A DNA stretch of 64,000 nt. Origin: Endothia cerciana. Its lineage: Eukaryota > Ascomycota > Sordariomycetes > Diaporthales > Cryphonectriaceae. Below are positions 47,134-58,321 of the stretch, piece after piece. The notes below the pieces were generated by a model. It was given only the letters and a program-made list of their open reading frames with translations, ran no database searches and was not told the origin of the DNA. Both the position numbers and the translations under genes were made by a program. The stretch's first letter is position 1. Each line of letters opens with the position of its first letter. The stretch is taken from contig JALRMH010000036.1 in assembly GCA_026119935.1 (NCBI GenBank), forward strand, positions 310,001 through 374,000. The letters are read 5' to 3'.

Positions 47134-49620
47134 GCTGGGCTACTTGGCTGTCAAGACAAGACGGGACTGTATGTGCTGAACTGAAGTATCCGCCCGGTGA
47201 GAAGGGCGTGTAACTGGCAGCGAGGACCGCGACCCTGATGCACGGAAGCAGAAGGATAACGAAGGGTCCAAGGGGCACGAAATGCAAAGATCAGGGCTTA
47301 GGGCCCAGGAGGTCGGGGCGTGTAGTCCATTTAACCCAGATCAACGCGCGTGCTACCATGTCTCCATGCGACATACAAAGGAGCATAAACCCACCGTCCC
47401 ACTCCCACTTGCCCGTCCAGCTGATGTGTGCGCCGGTCTGCCGTACTTTGCTACCTTCGAAGGCGAACGGTGGAGAATGGCCCCCCGGTCGCAGAAGGCA
47501 TCGCAGGTGGAGTGAGCGTGGGGGAAAGGATACAGATGGGCGGCGAGTTGGACCGCAGATCGTCGTCATCCTCGTGTGGTTTGGCCCGGATTAAAGAGGG
47601 ACAAACGCGGGACTTGAGAGCGCAGTACAGGTTGAATTGCCCGACTCGCAGACCGCGGGCAGGCTTGAGAGGCATCGACACTCTGCGGGAGTGAGACTTA
47701 CAGGATGGCAAGCCTGGAAACTGCACAGCCCCCCTACCGAACTATACCGGGAGAATGATCATGTTGTGTTGATAGAGTGGGTCTTTGAAACCGGATGCCT
47801 CGCAGCTCGGGCCAGGTGTTGAAGATCGTCGATAGGATGCAGACAGGGAAACAGAAGAGGCACACGTCCCAGCTGCTGTGTGGCTAACATCCTTGAGTAC
47901 ATATGGAGTATGGATGGACAGTGACCACCACCCATGCACACTTCCTGCAGCGCAGTCTTCTGGAAGGCGATCTTTCTGCCTCGTACTGCCTGACTGCTTA
48001 CACAGTGCACCAAGAGCACCATGGTGCGAAGCCATATTCCTGCTGCGTCGCCAGCCACCTGCCTTGATGGAAGGCACACGAGGACCACAACAGGATCTAG
48101 TGAATGAGCGTCGTTCGAGTTTAAGTTGGACGGCGTTGGCCATATGCTAAAACACGGAGGATCGTCGCACGGCGGGTCGCTGTTAAGTGTATAATCTACC
48201 GGACAACATTCCTGATGATTGACGAAAGTGGGAGCATGGGTCAAGGTTAGTTTTGGTTGATAAGTGACACAAACAAATGACAGAGTCAGACCAACAAACT
48301 ACTATGGTATTTTTGTTGACCTCGTTTGGAACTCTCACTCGCCGCACCGTCAACTACGTATACGAAGCGACAAGAACGACCCTATACAACGAGGAAGATG
48401 TGGGGATGTTCTTACAGCTTCTCAGATCATACTCGTGCCCATTCCACAATACAGTAATCGGCCGGCACCAAAACAACACCGACGCCTTGGCTGTACTTAT
48501 GTAGTCGAGTCGGCTTAGGAGCTTATCGATGAACCCTCTAACATGTCGCCCGTCCGCTATCTCGGCCCCATAAATCATCGTCCCGCTGTGGATCTTGTCA
48601 CGGTATGCCTCGAAACCCTTTGTCCTATGCCAGTTCTGCTACCATCGCAAGTGCCATTGTGATTCTCTGGCACCTACTTCATAGTACATGCGTGGTATCC
48701 ACAAAACCCCTGCGAGAATCATGATCCACCGACAAGAGACGGCGACTTCCGTCCGACCTGCTCTCGTTCCAGAAGCGGACGGCTAACTTACAACTACGAT
48801 AGTCGTCCGTCTTCCGCCTAGTCGTCGTGAGAGAAAATCACCGCATTTGAGTTGAAGTTCCTATTTTAGGACATGATCAAACGGGGGACTGACGACACCC
48901 CGGGGGCTTCCGATGGTGTTGCTCCCGTTCCCAGAGCCAGTTCTCTTGCTCTCTTCCTCTTGCGGCTTCAGACCCCAGGCGTGTCGCCTTGGGAGGTTCG
49001 GCGAGCGGCAAGACGTTCCCGACTTAGAGAGGCTGACCTGTGATGCTTGGGGTTTTCCAACAGCCTGGAATGCCAAACGCCAGACAGGCTGACAGGTCTT
49101 CCCGTGCCGTATGCCAAGGCAGACATACGGGCTATACCGCACCCGTTTCTTGTCGTCGCGAAGCAACAGCGGCTGCGCCAAGATTTATTTGCATGCTTTC
49201 TGCCGGCGGGCTGTCCTGAAGACTGCAGCCAGGTCGCGACATTCCCGTCGGTAGTACAATTTTCAGTCCGGGCCCCGTGTAATGCAACCGACACAAGAGC
49301 AGGTGAGCTGTTTACAGATTGAATAACAGGTTTTGGAGATGAAACCTCGAGCCATCAGAACGAAGCAGATAAGAGTGGCAATGCTGGCGGGGCACCTGGA
49401 CAAGGATCGGAACCCACCCAGCTACTACCAAAATACGCAAATTCCCTTTCTGTGTGCAGAACGTCACCCACCCTGAGATCCCACCGGATGGGCTGATGCC
49501 GCTCGCGCCAAGCTGTAGAACCAACCCGTCCGCAGATTTGTTGCTCACGAGAGGGCTTACGCACACAGGAAATCGGCTATCCGTCGCGATCGACCATAGG
49601 TATTTATTTTCAGCTGCTGC
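47134..49620. other. intergenic region, permease upstream / F-box protein downstream
   Basis: About 2.5 kb. The permease promoter lies at the left. Short open frames at 48277-48504 (+) and 48578-48354 (-) overlap each other, with no resemblance to known families. No gene supported. Confidence 0.5.
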
Positions 49621-51516
49621 TCAGTGCTGTCGCCGCTCCACCACAGCCTCGACACCTCGCAGATACACGGCTGGGACGAAGCTGTACCAATACGTCTCGA
49701 GGCTCTGCGGGGATCTCGTTCGTGCTAGTAGCTGCTCCAGACCGTCCGTTCCCAGCAGCACTTCATGGGTGTATCTCCCGTAGAAAATCGGATTCTGCGG
49801 TCTGAGCTCGACTGCTCGTGCCTCCCGCCTCCAGGCCACCCACATCTTGCACAGCAGCCTCATAAGGCCTAGAATTGCCTTGTCTTGAGGGTACTGGATC
49901 ATATGTTCCGGTGTTTCGAGCCGGCCGAACGCGGCTTCATCTTGAAACCTTGCCTCCATCCAGTCGCCTTGCGCGTGGCAGGTATCAAAGGTCCTGACCT
50001 CGAGTGGGTCAAACCACCCCAGGTCGCTCTGTGGCCACCACTCGACGAGAGAGATCAGTTGCAGGCAGTCAGGAAGGCACTTCAGGAGCTCCACCATACT
50101 CCAGTGCTCCTCTGATGGGATCCGAAGCCGCCGTTCAAGCTGGTTCAGGCTCCCAAAGAGTAGTTGCGTGGACACTTGCAATCTGACAAGGTTTCGGAGG
50201 CTCGGCAGACAGACCAGACGCCTCGCAGCACCGAGGTACAGCCAGGCTCGAGATTGTGGGTGCAGTGTCCAGCGGAGGTCTAGGCTCTTGACATGTTCGG
50301 CTTGCGTACCGAGCTGCTGATTTATATCAGCAGCTGGGTCCAGCCAAGGATGCTGTGATCCATGTTGGTCGAGCAGTGCTGGATGCGGATAGATGGCGAT
50401 GCCATCTAACCGAGGCATCTCCTCTAATCTAAGCCTGAGATCAGCGTTCAGCCTGGGAGAGCAACGGCCCCATGTCACGGACAAAGACCTGATCCTCTGC
50501 AGGATGGTTGCTCTTCCAGGCCCAGTACCGTCGCGCAGGTTCAAAAGCCAGCATTCAGCCTCTGATATAAGCGTCAGGCGCCTAAGGAGAGGCAGTATCA
50601 GAATCCCGTATACTGACAGATAGTCGCGGCAAGATTTTTGGACCTGGAGCGTGACGACGCAGAGGCTGTCGAGCAGGGCAGTCTGCCTCAGGATGCCTGG
50701 TGCCGCTGAGATGGCCAAAGACTGTCTGAAGAGGAACGAGGCGTTGACATCGGAGTGTGCTGACGGGATGATAGCGAGGCTCTGCATGTGGGCGGCCCTT
50801 CCTATGACGTCGAAGCAGATCCTATGACTGATGGGGGGCGTGTGGACAAAAAGTTGAGCTCTGAGGAGCGGCTGGCCATCTAACCAAGTGATCGGCTGAG
50901 GGCATGGCAATGCAAACGAGTAGATGGTCAGATCAAGAATTGGTGGGTTGCGGGCGAAGATCCATGACTGGGCCCCAAAGATGGTGTTTCGATCGCTCAG
51001 ATCTATGCCGACGAGAAGATGACGAATGTGGGTGGCGTTGGAGGGCCGCAAGCGCGACAGCGTATTCCACAGGAATAGCATCGTTACAACGTCTCTCAAA
51101 TGGACGATCCGGTAGAGGTAAGGTGTTGCAATGTCACACATGCGGCGTGAGACCAAGGCAAGGGCATAGAAGCAGTCCATGGCCAGGGTAATGTCGAGTG
51201 GGGCTTTCAGGTCTCCCACAGTCCATCGAGGTCCTAGGGCAGAGGTATTGAGAGCCCAGGAAGGAAGAAGGTTGTCCATGACGAGCCAGAGGATGTCGAC
51301 AGGCAAAGCTTGAAGCCGCAGGGGCCTCGAACGCACCGAACGCACCGAACGCACCCGTACCAACGGCTGCGTCCCTCGGGCTCCCATCGAGGTAGGATTC
51401 ATGCATAAGCGGCGCTCTTGGCCACTGTCTAGCGCTGAAGACTCCTCACCATCGCCGCTACTTCTCCCCTGGAATCGGTTTCGTGAACGGTCTGTGAGTC
51501 GCATTGTTGCCGTCAT
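49621..51516 (-). CDS. F-box-like protein
   Basis: Single-exon gene of 631 aa from the chosen ATG at 51516 (the frame stays open to 51744). An F-box-like helix set is at residues 67-90 (LRLQALPVDILWLVMDNLL), followed by a second part with ALALVSRRMCDIATPYLYRIVHL, the usual end of fungal F-boxes. The rest is Leu-rich, with spaced LxxLxL patterns such as HIRHLLVGIDL, LRRLTLISEAE and LRNLVRLQVSTQLLFGSL, suggesting degenerate leucine-rich repeats. Expected role: substrate adaptor of an SCF ubiquitin ligase, binding Skp1 through the F-box. N-terminal residues 54-63 encode a VRS triplicate from a 9-bp repeat. Fungal F-box genes of this kind diverge fast, so no orthologue is claimed. Confidence 0.75.
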   Translation of the reverse strand: MTATMRLTDRSRNRFQGRSSGDGEESSALDSGQERRLCMNPTSMGARGTQPLVRVRSVRSVRSRPLRLQALPVDILWLVMDNLLPSWALNTSALGPRWTVGDLKAPLDITLAMDCFYALALVSRRMCDIATPYLYRIVHLRDVVTMLFLWNTLSRLRPSNATHIRHLLVGIDLSDRNTIFGAQSWIFARNPPILDLTIYSFALPCPQPITWLDGQPLLRAQLFVHTPPISHRICFDVIGRAAHMQSLAIIPSAHSDVNASFLFRQSLAISAAPGILRQTALLDSLCVVTLQVQKSCRDYLSVYGILILPLLRRLTLISEAECWLLNLRDGTGPGRATILQRIRSLSVTWGRCSPRLNADLRLRLEEMPRLDGIAIYPHPALLDQHGSQHPWLDPAADINQQLGTQAEHVKSLDLRWTLHPQSRAWLYLGAARRLVCLPSLRNLVRLQVSTQLLFGSLNQLERRLRIPSEEHWSMVELLKCLPDCLQLISLVEWWPQSDLGWFDPLEVRTFDTCHAQGDWMEARFQDEAAFGRLETPEHMIQYPQDKAILGLMRLLCKMWVAWRREARAVELRPQNPIFYGRYTHEVLLGTDGLEQLLARTRSPQSLETYWYSFVPAVYLRGVEAVVERRQH

Positions 51517-52772
51517 CGCTGGGCCAGGTCGGTTGGCGCAGCGCAGACCTAGGTGCCACTGCAGTGACCATCTAGTTAGAAGCCTGAGAGAACGACAGAA
51601 AATGACAAAAGGAAAGAGGGGAGTAAATGGGCCTAATGGGGAGGGACCAAGGGAGAAGACGAACGTGTGAGCACAGAGATGATGTCCGGGGTTAGAATTA
51701 TGTTGATGCCTACATGAAGTCTTGCTCAAGGAGACTGGATACAATTCTAGTCTGGATGCATAAACGCATTGTGGTGTATTCGACAGGACGTGAGCTTCTG
51801 GATCGCTGGTCTGATTTAGGGGTGCTGATGTTTTTAAGGTGAATGAAACAGTGGGAGGCCGTAGGCGAGGTTGAACCCGAGTCTATGATAACCTCCAAGA
51901 CTCCCAGGTCTATCACAGCCTCCAAGACGTCATTCACACATGCTGGATCATGCAAGGCCCCTTGGAGCCGCCGTGATGGGTGACAGATCGGAGTCAAAGG
52001 GCTGGCTGGCAGGCAGTCGATCACATGTGTGCAGATACCCAGCTGCCAGCCAAGAAAAAGTCTACGCTATAACAGAATATCGAAGAAACAGATTAGACAA
52101 AGTTGCCATCGATCAGGCGCTTGTCAAGCAGGAATGTGTGTCCACATGGACATTTGGTTGAATCATAGCAGTCGAGGGGCAACATATCGTTGCATCCCGT
52201 TCCAATTTGTGTGCGCAATCGCTGAGTCGGACAACTGAGCTGAGAACCGAGGACATCGAGAAGGCAAGGAAGACAGCGGTGACCTTCAGGAAGATAAGAT
52301 TACAGGAAAAGGCACGCTGGGGGCACCCACCTAGGCCCAGCTGAGTGGGTTGAGAGATGAAAGGCTGGCCGAAGAAAAAGCTTCACCAAGGCGTTCAAAC
52401 GAGGCTCTCCTGGGATCTCGTTGTGCAGCATAACCTTCTATGATTTCATGCCTGAGATTGCTATCCCCAGTCCTGGTATGGTGGAGTCTCCAGGGTGGAG
52501 GAGGCCTTGCGATGCCCATCCCATCCCCGCCCTGATTCCTGGCTGGCTAATCAATCAGATGGGGCGTGCACCAAGGGACTATACGCCTGGGCTTCGTTGG
52601 TTCTTCTTCCGAGGCTTAGTAACCGCATCTCCCAGAGTGTGCTGTAAGCTCCCTTCGAAAACCGCCTGTTCGCCCTAGGGATTCCAGCCCATCGCCCGTT
52701 GGGAAATCACACAGTCTATCAGGTATCGGGAGGCGTGATTTGCAGCCAGACCAGAGACACCGATCCTCGGCC
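51517..52772. other. intergenic region
   Basis: About 1.25 kb between the F-box gene's 5' end and the DAP1-like gene's 3' end. AT-richer near 51690-51870. No gene seen. Confidence 0.5.
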
Positions 52773-53371
52773 TTACTCATCCTCCTGGCCCACGGGGACC
52801 AGCTTTCCGACGACGAGGTATTTGGACATGAATTGGTCCTCCCAGCCCTGCAGTGCCTCTATCTCGTCGGGGCCCAGGTCGCTGGTGGGATCGAGAGGAC
52901 CATCCAGGTCCTTGGTGAGCATGTCTTCGTCGAAGCTGCCGCAGGCCAGACCACGGGATGCGTCCCTGCCGGCGAAGTTCTCGTAGGGGCCGCCGGGACC
53001 ATAGAAGTTCCTCCCGCTCGTGACGTCGAAGACACGGCCGCGCACCGCAAAGTAGATGGGCGCGCCGTTCTCTCCGTTGTAAGGGAGCAGAGTGCGCGGA
53101 GTGAACGTGCGGAAGACGGTGGCGGGTGGCTCCTTGGGGAGGATGGGAGGCGCGGAAGGCTTGAGGAAAGCGTAGAGGGTGTAGCCCAGAAGCGAGAGCA
53201 GGAGGACATTCAGAGGCGTGATGAGAGCATCGGCGTAGGGGCTCCTGTTGCACTGGTGGTCAGTCGGCGGGCACATACTCCCTGCAAGGCTCAGGAACCC
53301 CTCAAGCGATTATGAACTTACGCGGCGGCTCTCTGGGCCTCCTGAGCCATGCGCTGTTCGATGTAGTCCAT
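52773..53371 (-). CDS. DAP1: membrane-associated progesterone receptor family heme protein
   Basis: DAP1/MAPR proteins carry a cytochrome b5-like heme domain on the ER and support P450 enzymes such as Erg11 in ergosterol synthesis. Two exons (53371-53322, 53244-52773) around a 77-nt intron; 173 aa. The start MDYIEQRMAQEAQRAA leads into LNVLLLSLLGYTLYAFL (about residues 26-42), an N-terminal membrane anchor. The heme-binding domain starts at TFTPRTLLPYNGENG, with IYFAVRGRVFDVTSGRNFYGPGGPY and FAGRDASRGLA, the defining MAPR motif with its tyrosines. The C-terminus is acidic. Intron placement is supported by phase and a CTGACC branch site. Azole sensitivity phenotypes are known in yeasts; not implied here beyond family. 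Confidence 0.93.
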
Positions 53372-53989
53372 TGCGGAAGCCCTCCGCCTAAATCAGGCTG
53401 AGGCTTGGCGGCGCGATGGGGAAGGGTGGTCGGCTGTTCTCCAGAGAGAAGTAGACCAGAGGTTGAGTTACGTCGCGTCGTGTGCCCAAGTCGCAGGAGG
53501 GAAAGTGTCTCCAGGATGATACGGAGCACACGTCTGGAGTGAGCAGCTGTGGTGGTGTTTGAGTTGCATGTGCCTCGCCCGGGCAGCGTCAGCCCCACCT
53601 GAAGGCTGCCGGGTCCCGACGGGCTCGGCAGATACAGTATTCCGTCGTCCCGTCCAATATCTTGGTAGTCCACCTCCGTGCCCATACAGGACAACAGACG
53701 GGCAGGATGAATGCAAGCGACAGGGCCAGATACTACGGTGGCAGATATCGTCTTGTCCGCTCAGTATACTCTCGTACCTAGGTGAGTCTTCACTTCACTA
53801 TCTAATCTAGGTGGGCCCATCCTGTGTCGTCGGACGGTATTTCTTGCGGAGCTGGGACCTGCTTCGAGCAGGACTCGCTCTCGTGTCGAGGACAGCAGGA
53901 CCAAGCTTGGCATCGAGCTGGCATCGTGCCCGACACCGGAGGCGCCGCCGGCCCAACACCAATATAATATACATACAGTGTGGCCGGTC
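53372..53989. other. intergenic region
   Basis: 618 bp between the DAP1-like promoter and the 3' end of the small GEQ-repeat gene. A leader with tandem CAC/GTGGTG stretches lies near 53545-53560. Nothing else seen. Confidence 0.5.
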
Positions 53990-54450
53990 TTATTTGTCAG
54001 CGATGGGGAAACCACTCCCAGTCTTGGACTTGTACTCCTTGCGGATGTGGTCTGAGAAAACCCATGTCAGAAGTGATGCTGCTTCCCCTTTCCGCTGAGG
54101 TTGACGCACCTGAAATCTGTTCGTCTTTGGCCTGCTCGACAGCGGACCCATTCGACTGATCGCCCTGCCTGAGGATACTCTCCTGAACCCAGTCAATGCC
54201 TGCACCCCCAGCATGTGCTTAGTATGATCCCGCCGGACGGTAGAGATGACAGGGGCCAGCGATACACACCTTTGTCTAGACCGTCTTCCTCCTTCTCGCC
54301 CGCCGTTCCACCACCGGCAATGTTGTTGAGCGTGTCCACCAGGCCGCCCCCAGCCCCCTGCTCCCCCTGCTCCCCCTGCTCCCCCTGCTCCCCCTGTTGC
54401 TTCTGCTGCTCGCCCTCTTTCCCGCCCGTGAGACTCTTGACGAGGTCCAT
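53990..54450 (-). CDS. small hydrophilic GEQ-repeat protein, stress-type
   Basis: Three exons (54450-54270, 54199-54110, 54051-53990) give a 110-aa, strongly hydrophilic protein with no membrane segment. It starts MDLVKSLTGGKEGEQQKQ. A GEQ repeat (four perfect 9-bp units, 54361-54396 on the plus strand) leads to GGGLVDTLNNIAGGG. The second half, DGLDKGIDWVQESILRQG with AKDEQISDHIRKEYKSKTG and ending PIADK, resembles a widespread small ascomycete protein family often annotated as DNA-damage- or stress-responsive. That label is from general memory and is not functional proof. Both introns are phase 1 and short (70 and 58 nt). Probably abundant and disordered in the cytosol or nucleus. Confidence 0.82.
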
Positions 54451-55733
54451 GGTTGTGATAGCTGCTTTGGGTTTCGTATTGAGGAGAAAAGACTCGATGT
54501 GGGCCTGCAAGGGGGGCGGATGAGGGACCAGGAACATTTGCAGCGGCCATGGCCAGTGCCCGAGGAGGAACCGCGGCTTCTTATACGCTCCCAGGACGTG
54601 GTGACCCTCACGCCCGTGATGTCACTTTGGTTGGTTTACCTATGCCAAGGCGGCTACGCCCTGCCTGGTATATCATATCACCAGCACTAGAACGCCGAGC
54701 CTAATCAACTGAGGGCCTGATCCGCTGAATCCATTGGTAGGTACCCAAGCGGATTGTTCACTGTGCACGTGCACAAAACAGAAATGTAGACCAGACGACC
54801 TGGAACATGCGGCCGGGTCCTGGGTCTTGCAGGTTGAATCTGGGTGCTGGCGGTAGACAAGTATACGCATGCTGGTCCTTGAGCTATCTACTATGTACTA
54901 GGCAATCCAAACCTGGCTGGGTAGCGGCCCTTCAGGATCCAGCTGCGGCCAGCCACCGACTTCAGGTTCAGTGCCGGGCGCAGATGGGCTGTTAAATCAT
55001 AGTCTGCATTCGGGGCCAGAAATCCAAACGCAGGGGACCTCACAATCGGACTTTCTAGAGTGCCTCAGACACGCATGTGCACCATGCAGAGGCTAGACCA
55101 ACAGGTGGCTGGCTGAAGTCGGCGCTTAAGTTGTTGAGCCAGAGCAGGACTGGCTGCGGTCTCTTCATATAGCAAGCGTCAAGATATGTTGCCGGTGAGG
55201 CACTTGGATGCTGGGTTTTGCGGTTCAACGGCCGGGGGACAGCCCGGATTGTCAGTATAACCGGGTCGGATGGCAGATTCATGTATCGACACAGGATCTA
55301 TTTCCATGGCCCCGTCCAGTGCCTCCCTGGGGGTCACGTAAAGTGTGGGTTGCGTAGCCATCTATAAAGCTGAGTGGAATGCATTCCGTGCTATGGAAGC
55401 CTGCCGACCCTCGTAAGACGTCTCGAGCCTAATGCTCCATAATCAGCAAAACTTGCCTCTTCGTCTTCCTCATCATCTCCATCAGTAAGACCTCGGCATC
55501 TGTTACAACGGCCACAGGGCGTGTCTTTCCCGATCAGGGTGTAGAAAGGGTATTCTTGTTCATCGTAAGATTTGTGTCACTGCTCTAGACACTGGAAAAC
55601 CGATTGACGCCAGATGGAAATCCTTCAGCCAGCCCATGCGACCGATTCCGCAAAAAGTGCTTTTTGTGTCCATGCCTGCCTGCCAATCCCTGTAGAGCCC
55701 TCCCCCAAAACGTGCTGCCAAGTCTTCCGCCTC
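54451..55733. other. intergenic region
   Basis: About 1.28 kb holding the small GEQ-repeat gene promoter and the RPL28 3' UTR. No gene or repeat found. Confidence 0.5.
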
Positions 55734-56109
55734 TTAAGCAACCAGCTCGATGACACCACCGGCCTTGGTGATCTTCGACTCGGCTAGCTTGCTGACGTAG
55801 CGCGCGCGGACAACAATGGGGGCCTCGGGCAGGCGACCCTTGCCGAGCAGCTTGGCGTATCCGAGGGCGGTGAGGTCAATGACGGGGGCGGTATCGGCGG
55901 ACTTGTTGATGTGCTTCTCGCGCAGGTCGGCGGGGACCAGGGACCACAGCTGCATCGGGGGAGAAGACGAGGAATGTCAGCGACTGCTAAGGCCCTCTCG
56001 CGGGGGCAGACTCTGTGTCGCGTGTGTCTGTCAGGGCGAAGGAAGTGCTCACCTTGTCGACGTTGATCTCGGGCTTCCACTGCTGGTTCCGTAGAAGGTG
56101 GAAGCGTCT

Positions 56110-56144
<35 letters not shown>

Positions 56145-56480
56145 TGTCGAGGTTGGTCCTGTGGTGGTGCTGACCACCGGCCATACCACGACCACCGGGG
56201 TGCTGTGGGATGACGAGGGTCGTTAGCATCGCGATCGAAGTCGGGATGTCGTTCTCAGCCTCGTCTTGGCCTTGGGGTGCGTCGTCTAGCCGCGTGGGAC
56301 GACTCGATCTTTTCGTACCTTTCTGTGCTTGCCAACACGACCGTTACCGGCGCTGACATGGCCGCGGTGCTTCAATTAAAGGTCAGTTACGTCTACCCGA
56401 GGTTCTCCGTCGCTGCAACCGTCTGTTCGATTCGAGAATGGCGGGCATACCTTGCGGGTCTTAGAGAATCGGGTAGGCAT
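55734..56480 (-). CDS. RPL28: 60S ribosomal protein uL15 (L28/L27a)
   Basis: Component of the large cytosolic ribosomal subunit; uL15 position is at the base of the central protuberance. Five small pieces were modelled: exons 56480-56451, 56369-56319, 56202-56053 and 55949-55734 (10+17+50+71 residues plus stop) give 148 aa, against 149 in yeast. Starts MPTRFSKTRK, then HRGHVSAGNGRVGKHRK, HPGGRGMAGGQHHHRTN, GYFGKVGMRRFHLL and VDKLWSLVPADLREKH, all diagnostic. The first exon codes for just ten residues, an arrangement common in ribosomal protein genes. All introns are phase 0. Divergent from the ankyrin gene. Confidence 0.97.
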
Positions 56481-57636
56481 CTTGGAGTGAGGGTGGCGTT
56501 GGTGATGGGTTGTCGATGCTGAGATTCTCAAAAATTGAGGTGTCGGGTGGTTTGCTGCGAATTTTCGGGAGACAGACCTGGATTGTGCGAATGGCTTACA
56601 TAAGCCGAACAGTCAATGTAGCGTGCCAGCAGCGTCTGCCGGAGAACAGGGATAGTGGGGATAAGGGAGGGAGGGGGTCCCTACTATGTACAGGGGTACA
56701 ATTTTGTAGCTTCCACTGTACACGGTAATAAATAAATCTTTCACTGAAACGGTCTCACGGCAATTGAAAATTGTGGGACTTTGGAGGTCGTTTTCTTGGA
56801 GAGGGGAGGGTTCCTTTTTTTCTCTTTCTGTTTTTTCTCTCCCTTTTTTCCCCCCACTTTCTACAGAGGCAAGGCTCTCCTATATTTGGTTCATACACTA
56901 GATCCTCGAGGCTCCTTTTCCCGATTTCCCTCATCTGGCTACACTTTTCAGCGAACAAACTGAAATTCCACCCATCTGTGTGTGTGTTTTGGATTGGGCG
57001 GCGCTTTGCGGTGTTAACAACGGTAGACGTCTCACGTGCTGATTCGTTGTCTCCTGTACCTGCGGGAATTTCCTCAGACCTGACATCCCTTTCAACAAGC
57101 GTCATCACCTTCGTAGAGCATCAGGCTAGAGTGAAAGTCACCCAAAATAAGATCAAGTCGGCCCTTTGGCGAGATTTCCCTTCCCGGCCACTGCCTGCCT
57201 CCTCTACAGCGCGGCCCTACGGAGCCAATCGTCGCCGAGTGGGTCGATCTGTGGGATGCAGTCCTGAAGATTATGCCCTCCCTTGCTCTCTGCGGCCGTC
57301 GCAAAAGCTCGTGGGTTGCATGCTATGTACCCTTAATCCCACCCGGCATCGCGGTTCCCCCGGTTGCTAGCATATTCATGGTTCTTCCGCAAGGCAAATA
57401 TGCGCTTAGCGAAATTATGCGGGAACATGAGACCCCGCCAACCACTGGCGAAATTTCAGAATGCGCTGCTTGACATGCTTCAACTACCTAACAGATCAAG
57501 GTGGTACCGGAACACTCAGTACCGTGCGCGGCTAGCTTATTGGTCAAACAGGCCTTACAACACGTGTGGTGTCTCACAGAACGCTACCAAAGACCCATCT
57601 GCTGGACGCTCAATCAACGACCGTTTGAGCTTCACC
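56481..57636. other. divergent intergenic region, RPL28 / ankyrin protein
   Basis: 1.16 kb. Contains T/C-rich stretch 56809-56865 and an AT-rich block near 56690-56760. A plus-strand frame runs upstream of 57637 in phase with the ankyrin gene from 57364, but the added 91 residues look like leader sequence. Confidence 0.5.
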
Positions 57637-58299
57637 ATGCCGCCCAACCCCTTCCTCCTGGCGGCAGACAACCCCGCCGCACTGCTGCCACTCCTCCGCG
57701 AGACGCCCTCTCTCGCAACGCAGCAGGATGATCACGGCTATTCCTTGCTCCACGCCGCTGCAAGCTACAATCACCTTGATCTCTTGCGCGCCCTGGTCAA
57801 CGAGTTCCACGTGCCCGTCGACCTGCGTGATGAGGATTCCGAGACCGCCCTGTTCGTCGTCGAGACTGTCGAGGCCGCCCAGGTCCTGGTCGAGGAGCTT
57901 GGGTTAGACATCAGCATCACCGGCGAGGAGGGGCAGACAGCACGTCAGAAGATCGAACAGGAAGGCGACTTCCCAGCCGTGGCCGACTATCTCGCAACCA
58001 AGGAGGCGTCCGGGCAAGCCAACGGGACCAACTCGCTGCAGGCCACTGTCAACGGACATGCCAACGGCGGTCTCCCGCCGGTGCCTCAGGGCTTATCGGT
58101 GAATTTCGGTCCCATGGCCGAAGAGGACACCGCAGGCGCATCACCCAACCCGGAATTCAGACGACGCATCGAGGAGCTTGCTGCGAGGGACGACTTCCAC
58201 ACAGAGGCTGGCCAGGCAGCGCTTCGGCAGCTGGTCGAGGAAGCAATCACCGGGGAGGAGCTGGCCGAGGAGCGCAATGTCCGGCCCAGGGAAGGATGA
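57637..58299 (+). CDS. ankyrin-repeat protein (yeast YCR051W-like)
   Basis: Single-exon gene, 220 aa. Ankyrin helices cover about residues 1-85: NPFLLAADNPAALLPLLRE, then DDHGYSLLHAAASYNHLDLLRALV, DLRDEDSETALFVVETVEAAQVLVEE and a loop DISITGEEGQTARQKIEQEGDFPAVADYL. The C-terminal half is Asn/Gly-rich then acidic, ending in EEAITGEELAEERN. This arrangement matches the small ankyrin proteins YCR051W of yeast and their fission yeast counterpart, whose function is poorly defined. Start at 57637 (TTCACCATGCCG) fits family length. Its stop codon is only 22 bp from the stop of the convergent RPP40 gene. Confidence 0.88.
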   Translation: MPPNPFLLAADNPAALLPLLRETPSLATQQDDHGYSLLHAAASYNHLDLLRALVNEFHVPVDLRDEDSETALFVVETVEAAQVLVEELGLDISITGEEGQTARQKIEQEGDFPAVADYLATKEASGQANGTNSLQATVNGHANGGLPPVPQGLSVNFGPMAEEDTAGASPNPEFRRRIEELAARDDFHTEAGQAALRQLVEEAITGEELAEERNVRPREG

Positions 58300-58321
58300 A
58301 CACAATTCCAACAGGGACCAA

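Noticed and set aside
48277..48578. Overlapping short frames on both strands at 48.3-48.6 kb
   Set aside because: Opposed frames, no homology seen, no splice or start context.
56424..56440. GTTCGATTCGAG as a possible tRNA B box
   Set aside because: It lies in RPL28 intron 1, has no matching A box or acceptor stem, and does not fit GGTTCGANNCC.
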